DNA of 64,000 bases from Jiangella anatolica (GTDB lineage Bacteria > Actinomycetota > Actinomycetes > Jiangellales > Jiangellaceae). A model generated the notes under the pieces. It was not told where the DNA came from and searched no databases. It saw only the letters and a program-made list of their open reading frames with translations. Below, in pieces: positions 46,053 through 55,451 of this stretch. A program made the position numbers and the translations under genes. Within the stretch, counting starts at the first letter, position 1. Every line of letters starts with the position of its first letter. The stretch spans positions 1-64,000 of the forward strand of contig NZ_POTW01000021.1 in NCBI RefSeq assembly GCF_003236295.1, written 5' to 3'.

Positions 46053-47113
46053 AGCTGGGCCAGCTTCCGGCGGCGCACCAGCGCGATGAAGAACGGCGCG
46101 CCGATCAGGGCGGTGACGATGCCGACCTGCAGCTCGCCGGGGCGGACGACCACCCGGCCGATGACGTCGGCGCCGAGCAGCAGGATCGGCGCGAGCACGG
46201 CGCTGTACGGGACCACCCAGCGGTAGTCGGGACCGGTGATCACGCGCGCGACGTGCGGCACCGTCAGGCCCACGAACCCGATCGGCCCGGCCGCGGCCGT
46301 GGCCGCGCCCACCAGGAACACGACGCACACGGCCGCGAGGACCCGGGACCGGCCCACGTGCTGCCCCAGCGATCGTGCGACGTCGTCGCCGAGCGCGAGC
46401 GCGTTCAGCTGCCGGCTCGACACCAGCGCGAGCACCGTGCCGAGCGCGATGAACGGCGCCACCTGGGCGACGATGTCCCAGCCCCGTTCGGCGAGCGAGC
46501 CGACCGCCCAGAAGCGGAACTGGTCGAGGGTGGACAGGTCGACGACGAGGATCGCCGACGTGATCGAGCTGAGGAACGCCGCGATCGCCGCGCCCGCGAG
46601 GGCGATCTTCACCGGCGTGCCACCCGCCCGCCCGAGCGACCCCACGGCGTACACGAAGACCGACGTGATCGCCGCCCCGGCGAACGCCCACCACACGTAG
46701 CCGATCAGGCTGGTGATGCCCAGCACCGAGATCGCGACGACGACCGCCAGCGCGGCGCCGGCGCTGACGCCCAGGATGCCGGGGTCGGCCAGGGGGTTGC
46801 GCGCCACGCCCTGCATCACCGCGCCGGACACCCCCAGCGCGACGCCGACCAGCAGCCCCAGCACCGTCCGCGGCAGCCGCAACTCCCGGAAGATCACGTG
46901 ATCCTCGAGCGCCGGATCGTACGCCACCACCGCGTCGAACACCGTGCCCGTCGACATCGGCTTCGCGCCGTAGCGCAGCGACAGCAGCGTGACGACCGCC
47001 AGACACACCAGGCCCGCCACCAGCCCCAGCCCACGCAGCGACGCCGGGCCCACCAGGCCACGGCGCTCGATTCGGGGGATCTCCTCCGTCAGCACGGAGG
47101 CAGTCGGCGGCAC
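46049..47113 (-). CDS. FecCD-family iron-siderophore permease 1
   Basis: A 354-residue permease with the signature MQGVARNPLADPGILGVSAGAALAVV and the ATPase-contact loop GPIGFVGLTVPHVARVITGPDYRW. A GTG start lies 5 bp after an iron box. It is the first gene of the operon that continues through permease 2, ATPase and reductase to the three binding proteins. Confidence 0.95.
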   Translation of the reverse strand: MPPTASVLTEEIPRIERRGLVGPASLRGLGLVAGLVCLAVVTLLSLRYGAKPMSTGTVFDAVVAYDPALEDHVIFRELRLPRTVLGLLVGVALGVSGAVMQGVARNPLADPGILGVSAGAALAVVVAISVLGITSLIGYVWWAFAGAAITSVFVYAVGSLGRAGGTPVKIALAGAAIAAFLSSITSAILVVDLSTLDQFRFWAVGSLAERGWDIVAQVAPFIALGTVLALVSSRQLNALALGDDVARSLGQHVGRSRVLAAVCVVFLVGAATAAAGPIGFVGLTVPHVARVITGPDYRWVVPYSAVLAPILLLGADVIGRVVVRPGELQVGIVTALIGAPFFIALVRRRKLAQL

Positions 47114-47117
47114 GCGA

Positions 47118-47136
47118 GAATGTTAGCCTAACCTAA
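47118..47136. promoter_or_regulatory. iron box (IdeR/DmdR site) before the permease operon
   Basis: Read on the minus strand, TTAGGTTAGGCTAACATTC matches the iron-box consensus fully in its first 15 bases. It lies 5 bp upstream of the permease 1 start, so iron-loaded repressor would block the whole import operon when iron is plentiful. Confidence 0.82.
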
Positions 47137-47211
47137 GGTTCCGGGCTCCCACGCAGCCCGCCGCCGCGGCGAGGGTCTCGTTGCCATGAGGCTGCCCCCG
47201 TCATCCAGGGT

Positions 47212-48123
47212 TCATCGCGAGGCCGCCCGGTTCGGCGCCAATTCGTTGTCCTCGCCGGACAGCTTCTCCACCTGAAGCAGCAGGGCCGAGTGGTCGAGCT
47301 GACCACCGCCCTGGGCCCGCAGAGAGGCGAGGAGGTCGGCCACGTGCGCGCCGAGCGGGATGGCCACGCCGGCTGCTCGCGCCGCGTCGAGCACGATGCC
47401 CAGGTCCTTGTGGTGCAGGTCGACGCGGAAGCCCGGCTCGAAGCGGCGGTCGAGCATCGCCGGCGCCTTGCGCTGGAGGACGGCGCTGCCGGCGAGGCCG
47501 CCGCCGAGCACCTCGACCGCGGAGGCCAGATCGACCCCGTGCGCGGACAGGAACACGAGCGCCTCGGCGAGGAGCTCGAGGGTGCCGGCCACGATCAGTT
47601 GGTTGGCCGCCTTCACGGTCTGGCCGGCGCCCGCCGGCCCGACGTGGACGATCGTGGAGCCGACCGCCCGTAGGACCTCGTGCGCCGCGTCGAAGTCGGC
47701 GGGGTCTCCGCCGACCATGATCGACAGAGTCCCTTCGATCGCGCCCGCCTCGCCGCCGCTCACCGGCGCGTCGAGCGCGCGGACACCACGCGCTCGACAC
47801 GCCTGGGCGATGGCGCGGCTCACGTCGGGACGGATCGTGCTCGCGTCGACGAGCAGGGTGCCCGCCTGGGCATGGTGCAGGACACCGTCCTCACCCATCA
47901 CCACCTGCTCCACGTCGGGACTGTCGGGGAGCATCGTGATGACGACCTCCGCGCCGCGGACGGCTTCGGCGACGGAGGACGCGGCCCGGCCACCCTTCGC
48001 GACGAGGGCGTCCACCCTGCCACGCGAACGGTTGTAGCCGATGACGTCGTAGCCCGCGCCGACGAGATTGGCGGCCATCGGAGCACCCATGACCCCGAGC
48101 CCGATGAATCCGATGGTGGTCAT
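47212..48123 (-). CDS. tartronate semialdehyde / 2-hydroxy-3-oxopropionate reductase-like dehydrogenase
   Basis: A 303-residue beta-hydroxyacid dehydrogenase: NAD(P) site IGFIGLGVMGAPMAANL at the N-terminus, substrate block DAPVSGGEAGAIEGTLSIMVGG (118-139), and catalytic K171 in GAGQTVKAANQ. It would reduce tartronate semialdehyde to glycerate. Its ATG overlaps the stop of the hydroxypyruvate isomerase gene (ATGA). The pairing with Hyi, the enzyme that makes tartronate semialdehyde, supports this specific substrate over other hydroxyacids. Confidence 0.85.
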   Translation of the reverse strand: MTTIGFIGLGVMGAPMAANLVGAGYDVIGYNRSRGRVDALVAKGGRAASSVAEAVRGAEVVITMLPDSPDVEQVVMGEDGVLHHAQAGTLLVDASTIRPDVSRAIAQACRARGVRALDAPVSGGEAGAIEGTLSIMVGGDPADFDAAHEVLRAVGSTIVHVGPAGAGQTVKAANQLIVAGTLELLAEALVFLSAHGVDLASAVEVLGGGLAGSAVLQRKAPAMLDRRFEPGFRVDLHHKDLGIVLDAARAAGVAIPLGAHVADLLASLRAQGGGQLDHSALLLQVEKLSGEDNELAPNRAASR

Positions 48124-48962
48124 GCGAGTTCCTTCCAGCTGGCCGTGTCGAGGCGGTCGAAAGGGTCGGCCGACGAGTCGGCGTATTCCAGCGCGACGTG
48201 GCCGCCGTAGCCGAGCTCGCGCAGACGGCGCACCCAGCCGACGAGCGGGAGGTCGCCGGTGCCTGGCGCTCCCCGCCCCGGGGCGTCCGCGATCTGCACG
48301 TGTGCCGCGTCCGGACCGTGCGCCTCGATCGCCGCATCGACGTCGTCCCCGTTGGCCGCCAGATGATAGAGATCGAGAAGGACGCCGATGTTGTCCGGTC
48401 CGCCGCGGGCCCGGGCACGTGCGACGATCCCCGCGGCGTCCGCGGCGGTCTTGACCGGGTAGGCCGGAGCGCCGCTGACGGCCTCGATCATGAGGACTCC
48501 CTCGTGCGACTCGAAGAGCGGCGCGATCCGGCGCAGATTCGCCTCGGCGAGCGCATCCTGATCGTCCGGCGCGACCTCGTCGAGCCGGTTCCCGTAGAGC
48601 ACGTTGAAGCGGCGGGTGCCCAGCCGCGCGGCGAGCTCCACCGCGATTCGCGCGCTGGCCATCAGGTCCTCCTCGCGTCCGGGCAAGGAGAGGACGCCGC
48701 GGTCGCCGGCGGCCATGTTCGCCGCGTAGAGGTTCAATCCCACCAACCGCAGCCCGGACCGCTCGATCTCGGTGGCGAACCCGTCGACGTCGGCTCGGTT
48801 GGGCCGCGCCGAGCTGAAGGGCCACCAGAACTCCACCGCGTCGAACCCCGCATCGCGAACGACTCGAAGGCGTTCGGCGATCGGGAGCTGCTTCAGCAGG
48901 ATCGAACAGTTGACCGCGAGCGTACGAGACGCCGGCGTGTCCGCCTTGTCGTGCATCGTCAC
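48120..48962 (-). CDS. hydroxypyruvate isomerase-like TIM-barrel protein
   Basis: A 280-residue xylose-isomerase-like TIM barrel of the Hyi group: AVNCSILLKQLPIAERLRVVRDAGFDAVEFWWP, LIEAV-type MIEAVSGAPAYPVKT, LLDLYHL and HVQIADAPGRGAPGTGDL, which supply the metal-binding E, D, H and E residues. It interconverts hydroxypyruvate and tartronate semialdehyde. GTG 48962 or ATG 48956 may start it. It is 60 bp downstream of the GH3 glucosidase gene on the same strand and is translationally coupled to the reductase gene. Confidence 0.85.
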   Translation of the reverse strand: MTMHDKADTPASRTLAVNCSILLKQLPIAERLRVVRDAGFDAVEFWWPFSSARPNRADVDGFATEIERSGLRLVGLNLYAANMAAGDRGVLSLPGREEDLMASARIAVELAARLGTRRFNVLYGNRLDEVAPDDQDALAEANLRRIAPLFESHEGVLMIEAVSGAPAYPVKTAADAAGIVARARARGGPDNIGVLLDLYHLAANGDDVDAAIEAHGPDAAHVQIADAPGRGAPGTGDLPLVGWVRRLRELGYGGHVALEYADSSADPFDRLDTASWKELA

Positions 48963-49022
48963 CTGTTCCTCGTCGGAGGTGCTGGTCTCCCGGCCTCATC
49001 ATCCCGGATGCCGTGAACCCAT

Positions 49023-51491
49023 TCATCGCACGGCGTTCAGGTCCACCCCCGGGACCGTGACGGTGACGTCCAGCGGCAGGTCGGTGACCGACACGCCGGC
49101 GCGGAGGCGCACGTCGCCCGGCTCGAGCGCCCAGCCCCCGTCGCGGCCGCCGTCCCAGTGCTCGAACGCGCGGCTCGGCAGGGGAATGTCGACCACACCA
49201 TGCTCACCGGCGGCCGCGCGCACGACCGACCAGCCGACCAGCCAACGCACCGGCCGGTCGACGGCCGACTCGTCCCGCTCGGCATACAGCTGCACGACCT
49301 GCTTGCCAGGACGCGTGCCCGTGTTGGTCAGCGTCACCCGAGCCACAGCGGCCCCCGAGGCGACGTCGCCGTCCACCTGCAGAGCGTCCAGCGACCACGT
49401 CGTGTAGCCGAGGCCGAACCCGAACGGGAACGCCGGCTCCGTGCCGGCCTTGAGCCAGGCCCGATACCCGATGTGGATGTCCTCGTCGTAGTCGAGCACG
49501 CCGTCGTGCGGCGTGACGTCCAGTACCGGCACGTCCTCGACGGCGGCGGGCCAGGTGGTGGTGAGCCGGCCGCCGGGCTCGGCCGCGCCGAGCAGCACGT
49601 CGGCGAGGGCCGCGCCGGCCTCCTGGCCGCCGAAGTAGCCGAGCACGACGGCCGCGACCTCGTCGCGCCACGGCAGCAGTACCGGTGCGCCGGCATTGAC
49701 GACCACGACGGTGCGCGGGTTGGCCGCGGCGACCGCCCGGACGAGGTCGTCCTGGCGGCCGGGCAGCGCGAGCGCGGTGCGGTCGTAGCCTTCGGACTCG
49801 ACCCGTGCGTTGGTGCCGACCACGACGACCGCGACGTCGGCGTCCGCAGCCGCGCGTGCGGCGCCGGCGATGAGATCGTCGGGGTCCGCGGCGCCAGAGG
49901 CAAGCCCCAGGGTGACGGCGAAGGCGGTCAGCGGGCCCTCCGCCGGGCCGAGGTCGAACTCGGCACGGATCCGCAGCTGCCGGCCCGCGACCAGCCGGAC
50001 CGGCTCGGTCACCGAGGGCGGCGCCAGGAAGGCGGCGGCGAGGTCGCCCCCGTCGAGTGCCGGGGTCTCGTCGATGATCAGCTCGTCGTTCACGTAGACG
50101 CGCCCGGTGGCGACGGCGGCGAACCCGAGGCGGGCGTCCTCGTCGGCCTCGGGGGTGAAGGTCGTGGTCAGCTCGATCCGGCTGGCCGCGGCGATCGGCG
50201 CGTCGCCGCCCAGCCAGACCAGCGCCGTCGACCGGCGGTCCTCGCCGAGCAGCTCGGCGCCGTCGGTGTCGAGGAACGCCACCCGGATGCCCGGTTCGCC
50301 CGTGACCGGATTGGTGAGCCGGTCCAGCGGCAGCTCCGCGACACCCTCTTGGACCACCGCACCGAGCTCGTAGTCGACCTGCGTCTCCGGCAGCGCGGCG
50401 CGGATGCCGTCGAGCGGGCTGACGACGTGCTCGGGGATCACGGTGGCGCTGCCGCCGCCCTGGGTGCGCGCGACCTTGGCGTTGTGCCCGATGACGGCGA
50501 CCCGCCGCAGCGCAGGCCGGTCCCAGGGCAGCTCGCCCTCGTTGCGCAGGAGCACCGTGCCTTCGACCGCCGCCTCCCGCGCGAACGCGACACCGTCGAC
50601 GGCGACCGGACTCGCCGGCGTCGCGGTGTCGTCCAGCGCGCCCACGCGCTGGGCCAGCCGCAGCAGTCGCAGCACCTTGCGGTCGACCTGCTCCTCACCC
50701 ACCCGCCCGTCCCGGACGGCCGCGAGCAGCGCATCGCTCCACGCCGGCGCCGGGCCGGGCATGGCGAGATCCTGGGCAGCCGTCGCCGCGTCGAGGCTGC
50801 GCACCGCGGTCCAGTCGCTGACGACGACGCCGTCGAACCCCCACTGCGTGTTCAGCGGCGTCTCGAGCAACGCGTTCTCCGTCATCGTCACGCCTCCGAC
50901 GGAGTTGTAGGCGCTCATGACCGCCCAGGCGCCCACCTCCACGGCCAGCTCGAACGGCCGCAGGTAGAGCTCGCGCAGGGCACGCTCACCGACCCGGACG
51001 TCGACGGTGAACCGCTCGGTCTCGGAGTCGTTCGCGACGTAGTGCTTCGGCGTGGCCGCGACACCGTGATCCTGCAGGCCACGAACATAGGCGGCCGCCA
51101 GCTCGCCGGTCAGCAGCGGGTCCTCGCTGAAGCACTCGAAGTGCCGGCCCCCGAGCGGCGACCGGTGCAGGTTGATCGTCGGGCCGAGCACGACGTCGAC
51201 CCCTTGCCGGCGCGCCTCGGCGGCGGCAACCGCACCGAAGCGGTAGGCCAGCGCCGGATCCCAGGACGACGCCAGGGCCGTCCCGGACGGGAGGCTCAGC
51301 GACGGTGAGCGTTCATCCCACACCGGTCCCCGCACGCCGGCCGGGCCGTCGGACAGGACCATGGCGCGCAGCCCGATCCGCTCGATCGGCGTCGTCGTCC
51401 AGACGTCGGCGCCCGAGACGAGCGCAACCTTCTCCTCGAGAGTGAGCTGCCGGATCAGTCCGGTCAGCCGTGCGTGGTCGTCAGCGGTCAC
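49023..51491 (-). CDS. GH3-family beta-glucosidase with PA14 insertion
   Basis: An 822-residue enzyme. The N-terminal TIM barrel (1-290) has KHYVANDSE (149-157) and nucleophile D226 in GVVVSDWTAV. The alpha/beta sandwich follows, with a PA14-like carbohydrate-binding insertion at about 385-530 (VAFLDTDGAELL … RVYVNDELIIDE). The fibronectin-III-like C-terminal domain carries FPFGFGLGYTTW. There is no signal peptide, so it probably acts on imported oligosaccharides. GTG 51491 starts it, divergent from a TetR gene, which likely regulates it. Confidence 0.93.
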   Translation of the reverse strand: MTADDHARLTGLIRQLTLEEKVALVSGADVWTTTPIERIGLRAMVLSDGPAGVRGPVWDERSPSLSLPSGTALASSWDPALAYRFGAVAAAEARRQGVDVVLGPTINLHRSPLGGRHFECFSEDPLLTGELAAAYVRGLQDHGVAATPKHYVANDSETERFTVDVRVGERALRELYLRPFELAVEVGAWAVMSAYNSVGGVTMTENALLETPLNTQWGFDGVVVSDWTAVRSLDAATAAQDLAMPGPAPAWSDALLAAVRDGRVGEEQVDRKVLRLLRLAQRVGALDDTATPASPVAVDGVAFAREAAVEGTVLLRNEGELPWDRPALRRVAVIGHNAKVARTQGGGSATVIPEHVVSPLDGIRAALPETQVDYELGAVVQEGVAELPLDRLTNPVTGEPGIRVAFLDTDGAELLGEDRRSTALVWLGGDAPIAAASRIELTTTFTPEADEDARLGFAAVATGRVYVNDELIIDETPALDGGDLAAAFLAPPSVTEPVRLVAGRQLRIRAEFDLGPAEGPLTAFAVTLGLASGAADPDDLIAGAARAAADADVAVVVVGTNARVESEGYDRTALALPGRQDDLVRAVAAANPRTVVVVNAGAPVLLPWRDEVAAVVLGYFGGQEAGAALADVLLGAAEPGGRLTTTWPAAVEDVPVLDVTPHDGVLDYDEDIHIGYRAWLKAGTEPAFPFGFGLGYTTWSLDALQVDGDVASGAAVARVTLTNTGTRPGKQVVQLYAERDESAVDRPVRWLVGWSVVRAAAGEHGVVDIPLPSRAFEHWDGGRDGGWALEPGDVRLRAGVSVTDLPLDVTVTVPGVDLNAVR

Positions 51492-51594
51492 ATCCGGGAC
51501 CGTAACACCAAAACCGAGTGAGCACTAGATATTGGCCTGCGGGATGACCGCAGCCGTCGGTATGGTGACCCGAGCGGCCATCGACAGGAGGACC

Positions 51595-52221
51595 ATGACC
51601 GGCTCGGACGGCTCGCCCGCGCGCGCCGCCGGCACGCGCGGGCCGTATGCGAAGAGCGAGGGCGTGCGCCGCGCGATCCTCGATGCGGCACTGGAGGTGT
51701 TCGCCCAGTCCGGCTACCGGGGCGGTGCGCTGCGCGCGGTCGCCGACCGGGTCGGGATGAGCGAGGCGGGGTTGTTGCACCACTTCCCCAGCAAGGGCGC
51801 GCTGCTGGTCGCAGTGCTGGAACACCGCGACGCGGAATCGCAGCGGTTCGTCCCGCCGGACGACGAGGACGGCCCCGAGTCGCTGCGGTGGCTGGTGCGG
51901 CTGGCGGGCTACAACGCCTCGACACCCGGCGTCGTCGAGCTCTACTGCATGCTCTCCGCCGAGGCGACGTCGCCGGACCATCCGGCACATGCCTACTTCG
52001 TCGGCCGCTACGAGTCTGCCCGGAGCCGCCTCACCGCGACCTTCGAGCGGTTGGCCGCCGCCGGCGCCCTGAACCCCGGGGTCGACGCCGGAAGCGCGGC
52101 CCGCACCACCATCGCGCTCATGGACGGCCTCCAGATCCAGTGGCTGCTCGACCGCGACTCGGTGGACATGGCCGAGGAGCTACGGGGTCACCTCAACCGG
52201 CTCATCGTCGCCGACCTCTGA
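51595..52221 (+). CDS. TetR-family regulator
   Basis: A 208-residue regulator. An N-terminal TetR helix-turn-helix (RRAILDAALEVFAQSGYRGGALRAVADRVGMSEAGLLHHFPSKGALL) is followed by an all-helical ligand domain. ATG 51595 is preceded by AGGAGG; in-frame codons upstream are not used. It lies between the GH3 gene, which is divergent, and the sugar importer 115 bp downstream on the same strand. It could control either or both. No clear operator could be defined in the 103-bp divergent gap. Confidence 0.87.
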   Translation: MTGSDGSPARAAGTRGPYAKSEGVRRAILDAALEVFAQSGYRGGALRAVADRVGMSEAGLLHHFPSKGALLVAVLEHRDAESQRFVPPDDEDGPESLRWLVRLAGYNASTPGVVELYCMLSAEATSPDHPAHAYFVGRYESARSRLTATFERLAAAGALNPGVDAGSAARTTIALMDGLQIQWLLDRDSVDMAEELRGHLNRLIVADL

Positions 52222-52267
52222 CTTCCGAAGGGCGCCTTCTGCCCGTATTCCTGCATGCCAGGAGAGA

Positions 52268-52296
52268 TTGACATACAAGAATACCTGCCATACGCT
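52268..52296 (+). promoter_or_regulatory. strong promoter of the CUT1 sugar-importer operon
   Basis: TTGACA (52268-52273) and TACGCT (52291-52296) are spaced by exactly 17 bp, and the surrounding DNA is AT-richer than average. It lies 41 bp before the binding-protein start codon. ATGCCAGG at 52256-52263, just upstream of the -35, recurs before the GntR gene and may be part of an operator. Confidence 0.65.
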
Positions 52297-52336
52297 CCAC
52301 CAAACGCTCGCCGAGCGTCTCTCGAGGAAGAGAGAA

Positions 52337-53653
52337 GTGATCGTGCCTACCGCGAACCAGCACCTCCGTATGGGTTGCGCCGTCGTCGCAGCACTCATGA
52401 GCCTCGCGGTCGTCGCCGGCTGCGGCCGCTCCGCGGACACCTCCGGTACGTCCGGCGGCGAGCCCGCCGCGCAGGCCATCGACGACTCGCCGGCGACCGG
52501 GGAGATCCAGGTCTGGGCCTTCGGCAGCGAGGGCGAGGCCCTCGAGACGATCGCGGCGGACTTCGAGGTGGAGAATCCCGACGCTGACGTCGTCATCACG
52601 CCGGTGCCCAACGATGAGCTGCCCAGGAAGGTCGACGCGGCCCTCGCGACCGGCAACGTGCCCGACATCGTCCAGCCGAGCACCGCGCTGCCGACGTATG
52701 TGGCGACCGGTGGCCTGGCCGAGGTGCCGGACGGCGTGATGGACCCGGCGGGCTTCTTCCCCGCCGCCGTCGACGCCGGTGCGGTCGACGGGGTGCAGTA
52801 CGCGGTGCCGTGGTACGTGACGGTCCAGGCCTTGTACTTCCGCACCGATCTCGTCGAAGCCGCCGGCGTCGAGCCGCCCGAGGCGTGGGAGGACATGGCG
52901 GCGTTCAGCCAGGCCGTCGGGTCGGAAGGTGCCGAGTTCGGCTATGCCGCGCCCTTCGATCCGTCCGGGTCGTGGAACCTCATCCTGCCGCTGATCTACC
53001 AGCACGGCGGCGCTGTCGTCGACGACGGCGAGTTCCGCCTGGACACCGCCGAGGTCGTCGAGGCGCTCACGACCTACCAGGACCTCTTCACCTCCGGCGC
53101 GGCCTCGACCGAGTGGGCGCCCACGCAGCTCGGCGAGACGGAGTCCGCGGTGGCCGACGGGCGCATCGGCTCCTACACGTCCGGATCCTTCGCCTACGGC
53201 TTCCTCAAGCAGACGGCCGAGGCCGCCGGCTTCGACCCGGCCCTGATCGGCATCGCGCCGCTGCCCGGCGGGCCGGCAGGCAACAGCTCCTACCTGGGCG
53301 GGTCGGGTCTCTCGGTGTTCGAGGAGGCACCCAACGCGGACGGCGCCTGGAAGTTCATCCGCTACCTGACCCAGCCGGAGGTCCAGGCGGCGTTCTTCGA
53401 GGCCGCCGGCGTCCTGCCCGCAGCCACGGCGGCCTGGGACGAGTCCCCGCTCACCGCCGATCCCCAGCTCGACGTGTTCCGGTCCTCCCTGGAGATCGCA
53501 CTGGCGCCGCCCACGATCACGACCTGGCTGGAGGTCCGGACGATGATGTCGGAGATCGGCGAGCAGCTCGCCCGCGGCGCCATCAGCCCGGAGGACGCGG
53601 CGGCGCAGCTGCAGCAGCAGGCCGAGTCGATCGGCACGGGGCAGACCTCGTGA
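52337..53653 (+). CDS. CUT1 sugar ABC importer, extracellular lipoprotein binding protein
   Basis: A 438-residue binding protein of the maltose/oligosaccharide type (SBP family 1). The signal peptide ends in a lipobox (SLAVVAGC). EIQVWAFGSEGEALETIAADFEVENPDADVVITPVPNDELPRKVDAALATGNVPDIV is the classic family opening. GTG 52337 was chosen for the GAGGA 8 bases upstream; GTG 52343 is possible. It leads a three-gene importer without its own ATPase, so a shared MsiK/MalK-type ATPase from elsewhere is expected. Substrate: probably a di- or oligosaccharide. Confidence 0.92.
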   Translation: MIVPTANQHLRMGCAVVAALMSLAVVAGCGRSADTSGTSGGEPAAQAIDDSPATGEIQVWAFGSEGEALETIAADFEVENPDADVVITPVPNDELPRKVDAALATGNVPDIVQPSTALPTYVATGGLAEVPDGVMDPAGFFPAAVDAGAVDGVQYAVPWYVTVQALYFRTDLVEAAGVEPPEAWEDMAAFSQAVGSEGAEFGYAAPFDPSGSWNLILPLIYQHGGAVVDDGEFRLDTAEVVEALTTYQDLFTSGAASTEWAPTQLGETESAVADGRIGSYTSGSFAYGFLKQTAEAAGFDPALIGIAPLPGGPAGNSSYLGGSGLSVFEEAPNADGAWKFIRYLTQPEVQAAFFEAAGVLPAATAAWDESPLTADPQLDVFRSSLEIALAPPTITTWLEVRTMMSEIGEQLARGAISPEDAAAQLQQQAESIGTGQTS

Positions 53654-54570
53654 GCCGCGGCGCCCCCGCACCCACCCGGACCAACTGGTTCGGGCCGCAG
53701 CGGCGGCCGCAGTCCATTGCCGGCCTGCTGATGGTGGCGCCGTTCATGGTCCTCTTCCTGCTGTTCCAGCTGTGGCCGATCCTGTCGTCGTTCGCCATGG
53801 GCTTCACCGACATGACCAGCCGCGACCTCCGCTCGCCGTTCGCGGTGAACTTCGTCGGCACCGAGAACTTCTCCGGGCTCCTCGCGGATCCGACGTTCCG
53901 GCGCGCGCTGCTCAACACCGGCGTGTTCGTGGTGGTCGCCATCCCGCTGACGATGGTGTGCGGGCTCGCGCTGGCCATCGCCCTGAACAGCGGCATCCGC
54001 CGGCTCAAGGGCGTGTTCCGGGCCGCGTTCTTCGTCCCGGTCGTGACGAGCACCGTGGCCGTGGCGGTGTCGTGGAAGTTCCTGTTCGCCGATCGAGGCG
54101 TCGTGAACTGGGCCGTCGGCCTGGTCGGCATCGACGGGCCCAACTACCTGCAGGACACGGCCTGGGCGATGCCGGTGATCATCCTGCTCGCGGTGTGGCG
54201 CATGACCGGCCTGGTGATGGTGCTGTTCCTCGCCGGCCTGCAGGGCATCCCGTCCGACCTGTACGAGGCCGCCAGGGTCGACGGCGCCGGCACCTGGCGC
54301 CAGATCCGCTCGATCACGGTACCGTTGCTGGTCCCGACGCTGCTGCTGGCCGGGGTGCTCCTGAGCGTGACGTTCGTGCAGGTCTTCGAGGAGCCGTTCG
54401 TTCTCACCCAGGGCGGGCCGCTCTCCTCCACCACCACGGCGTCACTGTTCGTCTACGACCTGTTCGGCTTCGGCAGGTACGGCGAAGCGTCCGCGGCCAG
54501 CTACGTGCTCTTCCTGGCGATCGCCGTGCTGGCACTGGTCCAGTTCCGGGTCTTCAGGAGGCGCACATGA
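53650..54570 (+). CDS. CUT1 sugar ABC importer permease 1 (MalF/UgpA-like)
   Basis: A 306-residue six-helix permease with the EAA loop EAARVDGAGTWRQIRSITVPLLVPTL (about residues 214-239), which docks the ATPase. The start GTG overlaps the stop of the binding-protein gene. It pairs with the next permease to form the channel. Confidence 0.94.
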   Translation: MSRGAPAPTRTNWFGPQRRPQSIAGLLMVAPFMVLFLLFQLWPILSSFAMGFTDMTSRDLRSPFAVNFVGTENFSGLLADPTFRRALLNTGVFVVVAIPLTMVCGLALAIALNSGIRRLKGVFRAAFFVPVVTSTVAVAVSWKFLFADRGVVNWAVGLVGIDGPNYLQDTAWAMPVIILLAVWRMTGLVMVLFLAGLQGIPSDLYEAARVDGAGTWRQIRSITVPLLVPTLLLAGVLLSVTFVQVFEEPFVLTQGGPLSSTTTASLFVYDLFGFGRYGEASAASYVLFLAIAVLALVQFRVFRRRT

Positions 54571-55451
54571 CCGCGCTGCAGACACCCGTCGCCCCGGCCC
54601 CGGTGGCGAGCCCTCCGCACAGCCCGTCGCGGCGGCCACGCCGGTGGCGCTCCTGGTTCGTCTACTGCTTCCTTGCGGTGGCCGCCGGGCTGACGGTCTT
54701 CCCGCTCGCCTGGTCACTCCTCGGCTCGTTCAAGCCGTCGGCCGAGATCATCCGAATTCCCCCGGAGCTGCTCCCCGAGAATCCGACGCTCGGGAACTAT
54801 GCCGACCTCCTCGCCGACGACTTCGTCCGGTACTTCGCCAACAGCACGGTGGTCGCCGTCGCGAGCGTCGTCGGCAACATGGCGCTGTGCTCGATGGTCG
54901 GCTACGCGCTGGCGAAGCTGTCGTTCCCGGGCAAACGCATCGTGCTGCTCGCCGTCCTGGTGACGATCATGGTGCCGGGTGTGGTGATGTTCGTGCCGCT
55001 GTTCGTCACGGTCAACGCGTTCGGGCTGGCGAACTCCTACGGCGGACTGATCATCCCGTTCCTGGTCGGCGCCGGCGGCGTCTTCGTGATGCGCCAGTAC
55101 CTGCTCGACATCCCCGACGAGCTGCTCGAGGCCGCGCGGATCGACGGCGCGGGCGAGTTCCGCATCTTCACCCGGGTCGTCCTGCCGCTGTGCGGGCCGG
55201 CCTTGGCCACGGTCGGCATCCTGACCTTCCTCGGATCGTGGAACAGCCTGCTCTGGCCGCTCGTGGTCGCCCAGACGAAGGACCTCTACACGCTGCCGGT
55301 CGCCCTCGCCTTCCTCTCCCAGGGCGACGGCACGATCAACTACGGCGTGAGTCTCGCGGGGTCCGTGCTCACGATCGCGCCCATCGTTCTGGTCTTCCTG
55401 TTCTTCCAGAAGTACTTCATCGCCGGAATCGCGACGACGGGAATCAAGTGA
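54567..55451 (+). CDS. CUT1 sugar ABC importer permease 2 (MalG/UgpE-like)
   Basis: A 294-residue permease with a proline-rich cytosolic N-terminus, six helices and the EAA loop EAARIDGAGEFRIFTRVVLPLCGPAL. GGAGG lies directly upstream and ATG 54567 overlaps the previous stop by 4 bp. The stop overlaps the GTG start of the glycosidase-like gene, so that gene belongs to the same operon. Confidence 0.94.
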   Translation: MTALQTPVAPAPVASPPHSPSRRPRRWRSWFVYCFLAVAAGLTVFPLAWSLLGSFKPSAEIIRIPPELLPENPTLGNYADLLADDFVRYFANSTVVAVASVVGNMALCSMVGYALAKLSFPGKRIVLLAVLVTIMVPGVVMFVPLFVTVNAFGLANSYGGLIIPFLVGAGGVFVMRQYLLDIPDELLEAARIDGAGEFRIFTRVVLPLCGPALATVGILTFLGSWNSLLWPLVVAQTKDLYTLPVALAFLSQGDGTINYGVSLAGSVLTIAPIVLVFLFFQKYFIAGIATTGIK

